Source: Planctomycetota bacterium | GTDB lineage: Bacteria; Planctomycetota; Planctomycetia; JALXBF01 | NCBI GenBank assembly: GCA_026991575.1 | Contig: JALXBF010000151.1 | Coordinates: 1-42,165 of the forward strand | Reading direction: 5' to 3' | Length of the DNA stretch: 42,165 bases | Part shown: piece after piece, positions 7,956 to 16,862 of the stretch | How the letters are laid out: every line of letters starts with the position of its first letter | Numbering within the stretch: the first letter of the stretch is position 1 | Translations under genes and position numbers: made by a program | Notes under the pieces: model-generated | The model's database searches: none | What the model was told of the DNA's origin: nothing | The model's input: the letters and a program-made list of their open reading frames with translations, nothing else

Positions 7956-9149
7956 ATGGGCGCAACCGTCAACCGCCGCGAATTCCTGGAAGCATTCGCC
8001 GTCACTGCCGGCCTCGCCGCCAACAACGCAGGCGCGCAGCAGCGGCCGCGGATCCCGGGATTCGAAGAAGAAAAGCCAAATCCTGAAGACGCTCAACGCT
8101 ATGTCCCCATCTCCGACAGGAAACTGCGCGTTGGCATCGTCGGCTACGGCTTCTGCCGCTTCGGCGCCGCCTTCGGCTTCCAAGACCACCCAAACGTCGA
8201 AGTGGTCGCCGTCAGCGACCTGTTCCCCGACCGCTGCGCCGCGCTGGCCCGAGCATGCCGCTGCGAGAAGACCTACCCGTCGCTTGAGGAACTGGTAAGA
8301 GACGACTCCATCGAGGCCGTTTTCGTTGCCACCGACGCACCCAGCCACGCGCAACACGCCATCGAAGTGCTCCGGCACGGCAAGCACGTGGCCGTCGCCG
8401 TCCCGGCCGTATGGGGAAGCCTTGAGGACGCCGAAAGGCTGCTGGAGACGGTCAAACGAACCGGTCTCAAGTACGCGATGTTCGAGACCTCGACCTTCCG
8501 CGCCGATTGCTACGCGATGCGCAAGATCTACGAAGCCGGTGGCTTCGGCCGCATCGTCTACGCCGAAGGCGAGTACTTCCACCACGTGCCCAAGCCCCTG
8601 CCTTCCTACAAAGGCTGGCGGATCGGCTGCCCACCGCTGTGGTACCCGACCCACTCAACGGCCTACTACGTCAGCGTCACAGGTGGCTCCTTCACGTCAG
8701 TCTCCTGCATCGGGTTCAAGGCCGGTTTCCCTGCCTACCGGCCCGGGGCCAACCGGTACGGCAACGAGTTCACGGATGAGATCGGGCTGTTCGAGACCAG
8801 CGAAGGTGGCACCGCCCGAATGCTGATGTGCAAGGGCGTGGTGGGTTACCATGCCGAGACGGGCCGCGTCTACGGCGAAAAGGGCAGTTTCTACAACGGC
8901 AAATACCACGGCACGCTGAAGAAGCTGCCCGACACGCGCCGTCCTCCTCTTCCGCCAGGCGTTCGTCCCGGTGGCCACGGTGGTTCCCACGGCCACCTGA
9001 CACACGACTTCGTAGCCGCCGTGCTGCTGGATCGCAAACCGGCCGTCGACATCATCGCAGCGCTGAACATGACCGTGCCGGGCATCGTTGCGCACGAGTC
9101 GGCGCTGCGCGACGGCGAGCGACTACCGATCCCTCAGTACTCGATGTAG
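7956..9149 (+). CDS. Tat-exported Gfo/Idh/MocA-family oxidoreductase lacking the EKP lysine
   Basis: A 397-residue protein. The N-terminus has a twin-arginine motif (NRREFLE, residues 6-12) before a hydrophobic stretch, so export in folded form with bound cofactor is likely. The Rossmann fold begins at about 57 with GIVGYGFCRFG (60-70), followed by VVAVSDLFPDR, the usual NAD(P)-binding layout. The motif normally reading EKP, which supplies the catalytic lysine, is here AVP (148-150, in GKHVAVAVPAVWG). GH109-type members of the superfamily also deviate at this site, so simple sugar dehydrogenation cannot be assumed. The C-terminal domain ends in a Gly/His-rich segment (GGHGGSHGH). Start ATG 7956 was chosen over the upstream open frame because GGAGG lies at 7942-7946 and the Tat signal begins there. 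It precedes the large glycosidase-like gene by 134 bp. Confidence 0.8.
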   Translation: MGATVNRREFLEAFAVTAGLAANNAGAQQRPRIPGFEEEKPNPEDAQRYVPISDRKLRVGIVGYGFCRFGAAFGFQDHPNVEVVAVSDLFPDRCAALARACRCEKTYPSLEELVRDDSIEAVFVATDAPSHAQHAIEVLRHGKHVAVAVPAVWGSLEDAERLLETVKRTGLKYAMFETSTFRADCYAMRKIYEAGGFGRIVYAEGEYFHHVPKPLPSYKGWRIGCPPLWYPTHSTAYYVSVTGGSFTSVSCIGFKAGFPAYRPGANRYGNEFTDEIGLFETSEGGTARMLMCKGVVGYHAETGRVYGEKGSFYNGKYHGTLKKLPDTRRPPLPPGVRPGGHGGSHGHLTHDFVAAVLLDRKPAVDIIAALNMTVPGIVAHESALRDGERLPIPQYSM

Positions 9150-9283
9150 CCGCTCCCTCCGATCCGGCGCCCGTGGCATCAGCAGCGGCCACGTTCGAAA
9201 AGATTGCACCACCAGCGACTGCAACGGTCGCACGTACGTGATGCCCACCGCAGCCGTTCCACAGGCGAAAGGACAGTTGCACG

Positions 9284-12200
9284 ATGGTCCGAACCGCTAC
9301 ACTCTGTGCCCTGCTGTTGACGTTGCCGCTGAGAACACCGGCCGATAGCCGTGGTCAGCCGCCGTCGTTCACGATCCAAGACGTCCCGCAGGCGGCAAAC
9401 CGCTACGGCCGTCACGCTCCCCCGCCGACACTAACCCCCGACGCCGCCACTGTCCTTGAGGCCGAGGAGTTCCAGCCTCAGCAAGGCGCATGGCGACCAG
9501 AAGCCTACGGCAGCAACTACTACGTCTCCACCTTTGCCAACACCTTTCTGAGTCGCTGGGCATACCTGAGTGCCGACGCCGGGCAGAACGGCGTCGCACG
9601 CCGTCAGGTCCGCATTGCTGCCGCAGGCCGCTATCTTGTGCTTGCCCGCTACGAGGCCGCCTACCGGTTCCACACCCCGTTTGAGATCCGCATTCGGCAG
9701 CGGGGCAAACTCGTCTTCCGCCGCATCTACGGCCGCCGCGACCAACGGCGCATCTGGCCGTTCCGCCGCGGACTGGCAACGGACATCGCATGGCCCTGGG
9801 GAGCAAACGAGCAGATCGTCTGGGAAGGCCACGACGCCATCGCCACACTGGCTGAGGGTGACGCAATCTTCGAACTGGTTGCCGTTGGGGAGCCAACGCC
9901 TCAAGCCGACCGCCACGTCGACTGCATCCTGGTCACCACCGATGAACGGGACGTTCAGGACCGGATCAAGCGGGCCTTCTACCTGCCACTGGACGGACTG
10001 CTTACCCAGGCCGGTGACCTCTGGTGTCAGGTCATCAATCACAGCATCGGCGCCCTGCAAGTTACCCTGCCACCGTGCATCGAGCACTCCCCCTACTGGG
10101 TCCACCCGCGCCGCTGGAAAGCCAAGGGCTTCACGCTCAAAGCCGGCGAGCGCTCCGAGTGGATCGAGGTCGGCAGCTTGCTGGATACGCTGAACCATTC
10201 TGTCTGGCGTCCCCGGTTCCGAGCGGTGAACGGTCCGCGAGACTACACACTTCGGCTGGCTGTGCCGGCAGGCAGTGAGAAGCGTGTCGTCTATGAGCTG
10301 CGGACCAACCGCGACCAGCTCGCACTCTACATGAGCCCGGCCTTTCGCTACGTGCCTATGGTCTATCCATGCGAACGTGCCTTACCCGATCTGCTTGGCT
10401 ACCTGCAACGTCGCATGCAACGCGAACCGCTTCCGAAGGGCCGACCGCAGCGGTTCGTGCTGTACGCACTGAGCTTTGCCGAGCTGGAACACCGGCCTGC
10501 GTACAACGAGATGGTCCGCCGCTGGCACCGGCTATTCCCGATTGTCCCGCCTCGTGCGGATGCCCCCGCCGGCTACATCGACGTCCGACACGTGCGAACC
10601 GACCGGCTCGCGGCATACTGCGAACAGCTAGCCAAAGACGGACTGGCCGAACGGATCCGCGTCGTCAGCCTGGGCGACGAGATCAGTCTACCGGCGCCGT
10701 CGGGTGACCACGACGACTCGTTTCGCCAGTGGCTACGACGCCAGGGACTGAGGCCCGCCGACGTGGTCCCCGGGGCGTCCGACTGGCAGGCCATACGGTA
10801 CTTGCCTTCGCCTGACCCGAAGCAGGAACCACGTCGCTACTACTACGTGCAGCGCTACCGTCAGCGGTACGGCATCCGGACTATCAAGCAGCGGACTGAC
10901 ATTCTGCGCCGCCACCTACCGAAGGCACTGATCGGTGCTAACTACTCACCGCATCAGGGGGCGCCGTACCTGGGTGAAGTCTACAAGTGGATCGAAGTGT
11001 TTCGGGAAGAGGGAATGACGCTGCCGTGGAGTGAGGACTATATCTGGCAGATACCGGTCGTTTCTCCGCAGGTCAACGAGTTGTGCCTGGCCATGTTCCG
11101 GGCGGCGCTACGCGGCAAGCCGCAACGCGACATCCACTACTACGTCATGCCTCATTGGCCGGGGAACTCCCCCAGAATGTGGCGCCGGCTGTTCTACTCC
11201 TCGCTTGGCCACGGCATGACCATCGGCAACCTGTTCGAGTTCCGCCCGCTGCCGGTAGCCTACACGGAGAACTACTGCAACCTGCCGGAGACCTACTGGC
11301 AGGTGCTGCGGGCGTGCCGTGAGCTGAGCCGTTTCGAAGACATCATCCTGGACGGCCACCCCGTGCCCGGCGACGTCGGGCTCTGGTTCAGTACGACGGC
11401 TGACATCTGGCATGACGCCGCGCCGCCCTACGCTGCAGAGAAGCGCAGCCTGTACGTCGCCCTCCGCCACCTGCAAGTCCCCGTGGAGGTCTTCACCGAC
11501 CTGGACAGTCGCGCGCAGTTGCAGCAATGCCGTGTGCTGTTCGTGGTCGACCGCCACGTGCACAGGCAAGATGCCGAACGGCTGCTGGACTGGGTCCGCG
11601 AAGGAGGTACGCTGGTGCTTGGCGCCGGCGCGGCGATGCGCGACCAGTTTGACCGCCCCTTGGACCTCCTGTACCGGCCCCTGGGGCAACTCCCGAAGCT
11701 AACCGTGGACGACAGCGTGCCAATTCGGTACGTGAAGCAGGACCTGGCGTGGGCTCGGCCAGTCGCCACGGTGCAGCCCCAGGGCCAAGGACGCTCGTTC
11801 CCGGTTTACGGTGTGGTGGCCGAGCTGCCGGCAGGGGACGCGGGGCAAACGGCAGCAACTTTCGTCGATCGCCGCGACCACGCCGCCGTCTGTAACGTGC
11901 CGCTTGGCAAGGGCGAGATCTGGTACTTCGGCTTTTTGCCCGGCCTGGCCTCCGTACGACCGTCGGCTCGCCGCGAGCCGCTGACCCGGGGAGGCGATGA
12001 GCACAGTGTCGCGCACCGGATGCCAACCGCCTATCAGGCATCGGCTCTCCAGCTCCTAGCGGCCCCCCTGAAAAACGTCCGCCGCCTGGTCGAAGTCGAC
12101 CCGCCCGTCGTCGAGCCTTGCCTGGTCCGTTCCAAGAACGGCGCGGTCCTGATCCTCATCGCCTGGCAGCCCGACCCGGCCGACGCCGTCGTGACCGTGC

Positions 12201-12331
12201 GGATGCCGCTGCCGCGCGGGCGAGTTGAAACGGCCACCGGGCAGCGCGTCGAACTCCACCAAAAGGGAAGCAATGCGCTTGAACTCCGCCTGACCGTGGA
12301 CGCAGCCGACGCGATCATCTTCCGTCCGTAG
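9284..12331 (+). CDS. Large secreted glycoside-hydrolase-like protein (GH42/GATase-like C-terminal part)
   Basis: A 1015-residue product with a short signal peptide (MVRTATLCALLLTLPLRTPA). Residues 50-210 resemble a carbohydrate-binding beta-sandwich: EAEEFQ, a Tyr-rich strand, then VRIAAAGRYLVLARYEA. Residues 330-690 have a TIM-barrel look, with acidic candidates in SLGDEISLP (Glu466) and LPWSEDYIW (Glu584) as possible acid/base and nucleophile; this is inferred from position only. Residues 730-800 (LYVALRHLQVPVEVFTDLD, then LLDWVREGGTLVLGAGAAM) fit the GATase-like second domain of GH42-type beta-galactosidases. The last 90 residues form a small beta domain. It would act on a polysaccharide outside the cytoplasm; the substrate is unknown. 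AAAGGA at 9268-9273 is a modest ribosome binding site. Confidence 0.6.
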   Translation: MVRTATLCALLLTLPLRTPADSRGQPPSFTIQDVPQAANRYGRHAPPPTLTPDAATVLEAEEFQPQQGAWRPEAYGSNYYVSTFANTFLSRWAYLSADAGQNGVARRQVRIAAAGRYLVLARYEAAYRFHTPFEIRIRQRGKLVFRRIYGRRDQRRIWPFRRGLATDIAWPWGANEQIVWEGHDAIATLAEGDAIFELVAVGEPTPQADRHVDCILVTTDERDVQDRIKRAFYLPLDGLLTQAGDLWCQVINHSIGALQVTLPPCIEHSPYWVHPRRWKAKGFTLKAGERSEWIEVGSLLDTLNHSVWRPRFRAVNGPRDYTLRLAVPAGSEKRVVYELRTNRDQLALYMSPAFRYVPMVYPCERALPDLLGYLQRRMQREPLPKGRPQRFVLYALSFAELEHRPAYNEMVRRWHRLFPIVPPRADAPAGYIDVRHVRTDRLAAYCEQLAKDGLAERIRVVSLGDEISLPAPSGDHDDSFRQWLRRQGLRPADVVPGASDWQAIRYLPSPDPKQEPRRYYYVQRYRQRYGIRTIKQRTDILRRHLPKALIGANYSPHQGAPYLGEVYKWIEVFREEGMTLPWSEDYIWQIPVVSPQVNELCLAMFRAALRGKPQRDIHYYVMPHWPGNSPRMWRRLFYSSLGHGMTIGNLFEFRPLPVAYTENYCNLPETYWQVLRACRELSRFEDIILDGHPVPGDVGLWFSTTADIWHDAAPPYAAEKRSLYVALRHLQVPVEVFTDLDSRAQLQQCRVLFVVDRHVHRQDAERLLDWVREGGTLVLGAGAAMRDQFDRPLDLLYRPLGQLPKLTVDDSVPIRYVKQDLAWARPVATVQPQGQGRSFPVYGVVAELPAGDAGQTAATFVDRRDHAAVCNVPLGKGEIWYFGFLPGLASVRPSARREPLTRGGDEHSVAHRMPTAYQASALQLLAAPLKNVRRLVEVDPPVVEPCLVRSKNGAVLILIAWQPDPADAVVTVRMPLPRGRVETATGQRVELHQKGSNALELRLTVDAADAIIFRP

Positions 12332-12855
12332 CAGGCGGCACCAACGCTCCCTCAGCGGTCCGCTCGGCCGTCAGCGGCCGGGATCATCCAGATTCAGTGG
12401 CAGCAGGCCGCGTGCGTCGTGGCACCCAAAGGGGGCAAGCCACCCTGACCGGACTCTGGATGGCCTACCGCAGCAGCGTAAGCGCTTGGCCGCTATCGAA
12501 ACATGCACATCCGGTCGTCGTGGTGATCGGTCAAACGCTGTACCTCCTCGAGCACTCGCCCCCCATCGATCCGTGGCACGTGCCGCCCAGCTTCGTGCAC
12601 TGACCGGTTCTGGGAGCCGGCATGCGGCCCGTGGCCGGCTTTGACTGAAGCCCTGCCGGGCGACGGCTCTGTCCGGTCAGGATGACCGACGGAACCGATG
12701 GGGCGCGAGCGGGACTATGGACCGAATTGAACGGCCGCTAGTGGTGAACTGCCCCCCATTGGTCTGGCACGGTCCCAGGCTGCGGCACAATCTGCTAAGC
12801 TGTCTACTCACCGCCAGGCGATGGTAGGCGGACCGAGGACCGTGCGGAGGTAGCG
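12332..12855. other. Intergenic stretch, no convincing gene
   Basis: A 68-codon frame at 12397-12603 has no family features and no ribosome binding site, and I do not call it. The stretch contains a 7-bp inverted repeat at 12615-12640. An extended -10-like TGCTAAGCT lies at 12793-12801, but without a matching -35 box. Confidence 0.45.
12615..12640 (+). terminator. Weak candidate terminator hairpin
   Basis: AGCCGGC (12615-12621) pairs perfectly with GCCGGCT (12634-12640) across a 12-nt loop. Only two more T follow the stem, so this could be structural rather than a terminator. It lies about 280 bp after the glycosidase-like gene. Confidence 0.25.
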
Positions 12856-13848
12856 ATGGCAAAGCCGAAAGTGTTTGTCACACGACCGTTCCCGGACGTG
12901 GGGCTCAAGCGCGTGCTTGCTGAGTGTGATGCGGAGGTATGGCCCGGGCCGTTGCCGCCGCCACGCGAGGTGTTGCTGGAGAAGGTGCGCGACATCGAAG
13001 GCCTGCTGAGCATGCTGACCGAGCAGATCGACGCGGAGCTGATGGACGCGGCCCCTCGGCTAAAGGTGATCAGCAACTACGCCGTTGGCTTCAACAACAT
13101 TGACGTGGCAGCGGCTACAGAACGTGGCATCGCGGTGGGCAACACCCCGGGGGTTCTGACCGACGCTACCGCGGACATGGCATTCTGCCTGTTGATTGCG
13201 GCAGCACGCCGACTCCTGGAGTCGTACCATGACATCCTGGCCGGAAAGTGGCGGACCTGGGAACCGATGGGCTGGATCGGTCAGGACCTGGTTGGCCGGA
13301 CGCTTGGCGTTGTGGGGATGGGGCGTATCGGAACTGCTCTTGCCCGCCGCTGTCATGGTGGCTGGGGGATGCGGGTGCTCTACTACGATGTGCGCGCGAA
13401 CGAAGAAGCGGAACGCACGCTGGGAGCCCAGCGTGTGGATTTCGACACGCTGCTGGCCGAGAGCGATTTCGTCAGCATCCACACCGTGCTAAACGAGGAA
13501 ACGCGGGGCATGTTTGGCCGCGACGCGTTCCGCAAGATGAAGCGTACGGCGGTGCTGGTGAACACGGCGCGCGGCCCGATCGTCGATACGGACGCTCTGG
13601 TCGAGGCGCTCCGCTCCGGTGAGATCTTCGCCGCCGGACTGGACGTCACCGACCCGGAGCCGCTGCCACCGGACCATCCGCTGCTTGAACTACCCAACGC
13701 CGTTGTCGCCCCCCATATTGCCAGCGCCACGGTGACGTCGCGAAACGCGATGGCTGAGATCGCTGCGGACAACCTGCTTCTGGGGCTGCAGAACAAGCCC
13801 CTGCGTGCCTGGGTCAATCCCGAGGTGGAACCACGATGGCGACGGTGA
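12856..13848 (+). CDS. D-2-hydroxyacid dehydrogenase (glyoxylate/hydroxypyruvate reductase type)
   Basis: A 330-residue cytoplasmic NAD(P)H-dependent enzyme, full length for the family. The nucleotide-binding motif is GVVGMGRIGTA (151-161). The catalytic triad of D-2-hydroxyacid dehydrogenases is present: Arg239 in NTARGPIVD, Glu268 in DVTDPEPLP and His287 in APHIASAT. The segment SNYAVGFNNIDV (73-84) is typical of the glyoxylate reductase (GyaR-like) branch. The likely reaction is reduction of glyoxylate or hydroxypyruvate to glycolate or glycerate. GGAGG at 12845-12849 precedes the ATG by 6 bp. The stop codon overlaps the next gene's first possible ATG by 13 bp, suggesting translational coupling. 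The substrate is inferred from family only. Confidence 0.85.
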   Translation: MAKPKVFVTRPFPDVGLKRVLAECDAEVWPGPLPPPREVLLEKVRDIEGLLSMLTEQIDAELMDAAPRLKVISNYAVGFNNIDVAAATERGIAVGNTPGVLTDATADMAFCLLIAAARRLLESYHDILAGKWRTWEPMGWIGQDLVGRTLGVVGMGRIGTALARRCHGGWGMRVLYYDVRANEEAERTLGAQRVDFDTLLAESDFVSIHTVLNEETRGMFGRDAFRKMKRTAVLVNTARGPIVDTDALVEALRSGEIFAAGLDVTDPEPLPPDHPLLELPNAVVAPHIASATVTSRNAMAEIAADNLLLGLQNKPLRAWVNPEVEPRWRR

Positions 13849-15275
13849 CCGAACCAGCCGTAGCACCAGTGAGGATGACAACAATGTGGCGGGTGCCGAC
13901 GAGCATTCTTGCCGGGCTGTTGCTTCTGCTGACTGTCCCAGCATGGCCCCGAGTTCACGGGGAAGATCATCCGGCACCACGTGCGACGGACTACTTGATC
14001 CTGGTCTCGGTGGACGGCTTCGCCAACAGCATGTTGTGGGACACACGCGCGCCGATGCCCTTCCTGCGCGACCAGCTGAAGCAGGGAGCGTACGCACGGG
14101 ATGGCCAGGTCTGCACGTTTCCCACCGTCACGTGGCCGAACCACACGACCCTGGTCACAGGCGTTTCGCCGGCAAAGCACGGCGTACTGGCAAACAACGT
14201 CTACGACCGCAAACAGAAGAAGCGGCTCCAGCTGATCATCGACCCGCTCTTTGACAAGGATGAGCTCGTCCGGACCCCGACGCTGTACGACGTGGCCCAC
14301 GAAGCAGGGCTGAGCACGGCGGCTCTGGCCTGGCCGGCGACCCGACGCGCAGCCAGCCTGGACTGGACTGTCCCTGACATGCATGTGCGCGACGGGTTCG
14401 CTCGCTATGCGACCCCTGGGTTGCTTGAGCGGTTCCGGCGGCTCGGTCTCCCGGTGGACCGGTACGGGCCGTGGCTGAGCGACCCGACTGGGGGGGCGAA
14501 ACGCGACTGGCTCTGGATCGAGGCGGCCATCGCGCTGTATCGGACGGAAAAACCGAATCTGCTGCTAATCCACTTCGTCGAAATGGACCATGTACTCCAT
14601 CGCTACGGCCCCGGCAGCGGCGACGACCTCTGGGTCGCCACCTACACCGACCACTGCCTCCGACGCCTCTGGTACGGTGCCCGCCAAGCGCTTGGCCCGG
14701 ACGCCCGCGTGACGATGATCGTCTCCAGCGACCATGGTTTCTTCGCCGTGGATCGCTCGATTCACCTGGGCGTCTTCTTCAAGCAGCAGTTCGGCGGCAA
14801 GCTACGGCCGGTGATCGTCCCTCAGGGCGGGTCGGCCGCCGTGTATCTGCCGGAGGGGACGTCGCCGCAGACGCGCCGGGAAGTGGCCGAGGCACTGCGG
14901 CGCGTGGAGGGGGTGCAGCGAGTGTTTGAACCGGAGCAGTTCGCGCAACTCGGGCAGCCGACGCCGGCCGAAAGCCCCTGGGCACCGGACCTATGGCTTG
15001 CCGCCGAAGAGGGCTACAGTTTCTCCGCAAGCGGCACCGCAGCCCAGCTGATCACGACCGGCAAGCGGCGTGGGACACACGGCTTCCTGCCCGACCAGGA
15101 TCGGATGCGCGGCGTGTTCGTCGCGTTCGGCGCGGGAGTTGCAAGGGACGTAAATTTGGGTAAGGTAGATAACAGGCAGGTTGCGCCCACGGCGGCAGCC
15201 CTGCTGGGTTTGTCCCTCGAACACGCCGAACTTCCCCCCCTGAATCGGGCGCTGGCGCCCGTGCCTGCCCGGTAA
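13836..15275 (+). CDS. Exported type I phosphodiesterase/nucleotide pyrophosphatase (alkaline-phosphatase fold)
   Basis: A 479-residue exported phosphodiesterase of the NPP family (PF01663). Metal ligands and nucleophile are visible: ILVSVDGF (Asp60), then FPTVTWPNHTTLVTG with Thr99 as nucleophile, FVEMDHVLHRYGP (second metal site), IVSSDHGF, and GTHGFLPDQDRMRGVF near the C-terminus. These correspond to the full two-zinc site. The enzyme would split phosphodiester or pyrophosphate bonds outside the cytoplasm; its true substrate is unknown. The ATG at 13836 has GAGGTGG 7 bp upstream inside the preceding gene. ATG 13884, with GAGG 9 bp upstream, gives a more typical signal peptide (WRVPTSILAGLLLLLTVPAW), so the true start may be 48 bp further in. 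Confidence 0.82.
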   Translation: MATVTEPAVAPVRMTTMWRVPTSILAGLLLLLTVPAWPRVHGEDHPAPRATDYLILVSVDGFANSMLWDTRAPMPFLRDQLKQGAYARDGQVCTFPTVTWPNHTTLVTGVSPAKHGVLANNVYDRKQKKRLQLIIDPLFDKDELVRTPTLYDVAHEAGLSTAALAWPATRRAASLDWTVPDMHVRDGFARYATPGLLERFRRLGLPVDRYGPWLSDPTGGAKRDWLWIEAAIALYRTEKPNLLLIHFVEMDHVLHRYGPGSGDDLWVATYTDHCLRRLWYGARQALGPDARVTMIVSSDHGFFAVDRSIHLGVFFKQQFGGKLRPVIVPQGGSAAVYLPEGTSPQTRREVAEALRRVEGVQRVFEPEQFAQLGQPTPAESPWAPDLWLAAEEGYSFSASGTAAQLITTGKRRGTHGFLPDQDRMRGVFVAFGAGVARDVNLGKVDNRQVAPTAAALLGLSLEHAELPPLNRALAPVPAR

Positions 15276-15309
15276 ACGATCAACCACCCAGGAGAAAGGA
15301 CCGTCTGCC

Positions 15310-15984
15310 ATGAACCTACTGCTCGCATGCCTGCTACTGCTGTGCGGTCCGCCCGCCGATGAGAAAGCTCTGCCCGGAGACAACGTCCCACCTCCAGGTT
15401 TTCGGGCCCTGTTCAACGGCCGCGACCTCAGCGGCTGGCAGGGTGTGGTGCCGCTGCCGGTGCGTGAGAAGCTGAAGAACGATCCGCAACGGCTGGCGCA
15501 GGTGCAGAAGGAGGCCAACCGCAGGGTGCTGCCACACTGGAACGTGCGAAATGGCATCCTGTGCTATGACGGAAAGGGAAACAGCCTCCAGACCATCGAG
15601 GAGTTCGGCGACTTTGAGCTGCGTGTCGACTACAAGATCCTCCCCGGTGGTGACAGCGGCATCTACATCCGCGGCGTACCCCAGGTTCAGATCTGGGATC
15701 CGGCTCAGCACCCGGAAGGCTCCGGCGGGCTGTTCAACAACAAGAAGTACCCAAGCAAACCGTTGAAGCGAGCGGACAAGCCGGCAGGCCAGTGGAACCG
15801 GCTGCGGATCATTGTGCGTGGTGATCGAGTTACCGTGTACCTGAACGGCGTGCTGGTGGTCGACAACACGCCGCTAGAAAACTACTGGGACCGCTCCAAG
15901 CCATTGCCCAGGCGCGGTCCAATCGAATTGCAGCACCACGGTAACCCGCTGTTCTTCAAGAACATCTTCATCAAAGAGCTCTAG
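15310..15984 (+). CDS. DUF1080 family protein (3-keto-disaccharide hydrolase type), copy 1
   Basis: A 224-residue exported protein with a short signal (MNLLLACLLLLCGPPA). The DUF1080 (PF06439) beta-jelly-roll pattern runs from FRALFNGRDLSGWQG (about residue 31) through FGDFELRVDYKI, GGDSGIYIRG and VQIWD to GPIELQHHGNPLFFKNI at the end. Known members act on 3-keto-glycosides, whose keto group is made by Gfo/Idh-type oxidoreductases. Genes of both types occur in this window, but the pairing is inferred. AGGAGA at 15291-15296 precedes the ATG. The 60-bp gap to the next DUF1080 gene suggests a shared transcript. Confidence 0.88.
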   Translation: MNLLLACLLLLCGPPADEKALPGDNVPPPGFRALFNGRDLSGWQGVVPLPVREKLKNDPQRLAQVQKEANRRVLPHWNVRNGILCYDGKGNSLQTIEEFGDFELRVDYKILPGGDSGIYIRGVPQVQIWDPAQHPEGSGGLFNNKKYPSKPLKRADKPAGQWNRLRIIVRGDRVTVYLNGVLVVDNTPLENYWDRSKPLPRRGPIELQHHGNPLFFKNIFIKEL

Positions 15985-16044
15985 GAACAGGCCGCTTTAG
16001 CGTGCCATCCGGTAGTGACGCAGTGCAGCCAGAGGAGGAGCAAC

Positions 16045-16734
16045 ATGAGCTTGCAGCGTACTGTGCTGAGTGCCCTGGTCAGCGTGGTCGTGTTTGCAGC
16101 CCTGGTCGCCGTGCTCGGCCAACGCCATCCTGGCGTGGCAGACGAAGAGAAGTGGATCCCATTGTTCAATGGCAAGGACCTCAGCGGCTGGGACACCTTC
16201 ATCGATCCCCGCGCCGAGGGCGTGAAACCCGAGGACATCTGGTCTGTGAAGGACGGCGTGATCATCTGCCAGGGACAGGTGAACGGCTACTTGATCACGC
16301 AGAAGGAGTACGACAACTATGTTCTGAAGCTGCAGTGGCGCTGGGGTGAGAAGATCCACCGCGGCCGCAACAGTGGTGTGTTCGTACACGTGGTGGGGCC
16401 GAACCGGATCTGGCCGAAAGGGATTGAGGCGCAGCTCATGTCGGGCCATGCCGGAGACTTCTGGCTGGTCGGCGGAGCCACGCTGAAGATCGATCCTCGT
16501 CGCCGGGATCCGCGCATCTCGCGACACTATTTCCGGATCAAGGACGGCGTGGAGAAGCCGATCGGGCACTGGAACCAGTACGAGATCATCTGCAAGGGCG
16601 ACACGATCCGGTTGATCATTAACGGCCAGCTCGTCAACGAAGGGACCGATGCCGATCCTTGCCGCGGCAAGATTCTGCTGCAGTCGGAAGGGGCCGAGAT
16701 TCACTTTCGCGATATCAAGCTGAAGAAGCTCTAG
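16045..16734 (+). CDS. DUF1080 family protein (3-keto-disaccharide hydrolase type), copy 2
   Basis: A 229-residue exported DUF1080 protein. A membrane-type signal (residues 4-26, VLSALVSVVVFAALVAVLG) is followed by WIPLFNGKDLSGWDTF, then GYLITQKEYDNYVLKLQWRW, RNSGVFVHV, WPKGIEAQLMSG and GAEIHFRDIKLKKL. The order and spacing match copy 1, but sequence identity outside the motifs looks low, so this is an old paralogue rather than a recent duplication. ATG 16045 was chosen because GAGGAGG lies at 16032-16038; the open frame runs 30 bp further upstream. It is the last plus-strand gene before the convergent YidC gene. Confidence 0.88.
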   Translation: MSLQRTVLSALVSVVVFAALVAVLGQRHPGVADEEKWIPLFNGKDLSGWDTFIDPRAEGVKPEDIWSVKDGVIICQGQVNGYLITQKEYDNYVLKLQWRWGEKIHRGRNSGVFVHVVGPNRIWPKGIEAQLMSGHAGDFWLVGGATLKIDPRRRDPRISRHYFRIKDGVEKPIGHWNQYEIICKGDTIRLIINGQLVNEGTDADPCRGKILLQSEGAEIHFRDIKLKKL

Positions 16735-16780
16735 CAGCCGGCCCCTACGCTAGTTGGTCGGCAATGATCCCGACAGGACA

Positions 16781-16814
16781 GCGTCCCGACTGCTGAGCAC
16801 GGCGGTCGGGACGC
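16781..16814. terminator. Strong hairpin between convergent genes, probable bidirectional terminator
   Basis: GCGTCCCGAC (16781-16790) and GTCGGGACGC (16805-16814) form a perfect 10-bp stem with a 14-nt loop. It lies between the stops of the second DUF1080 gene (16734) and YidC (16863), which converge. There is no long T-run on either side. Confidence 0.55.
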
Positions 16815-16862
16815 ATACTTCTGCCCGAGTTTCGTTGCCGGGCGGCAGAGGCACGAACGGCT

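Noticed and set aside
12397-12603. Small plus-strand frame of 68 codons in the intergenic gap
   Set aside because: No ribosome binding site, signal or family features.
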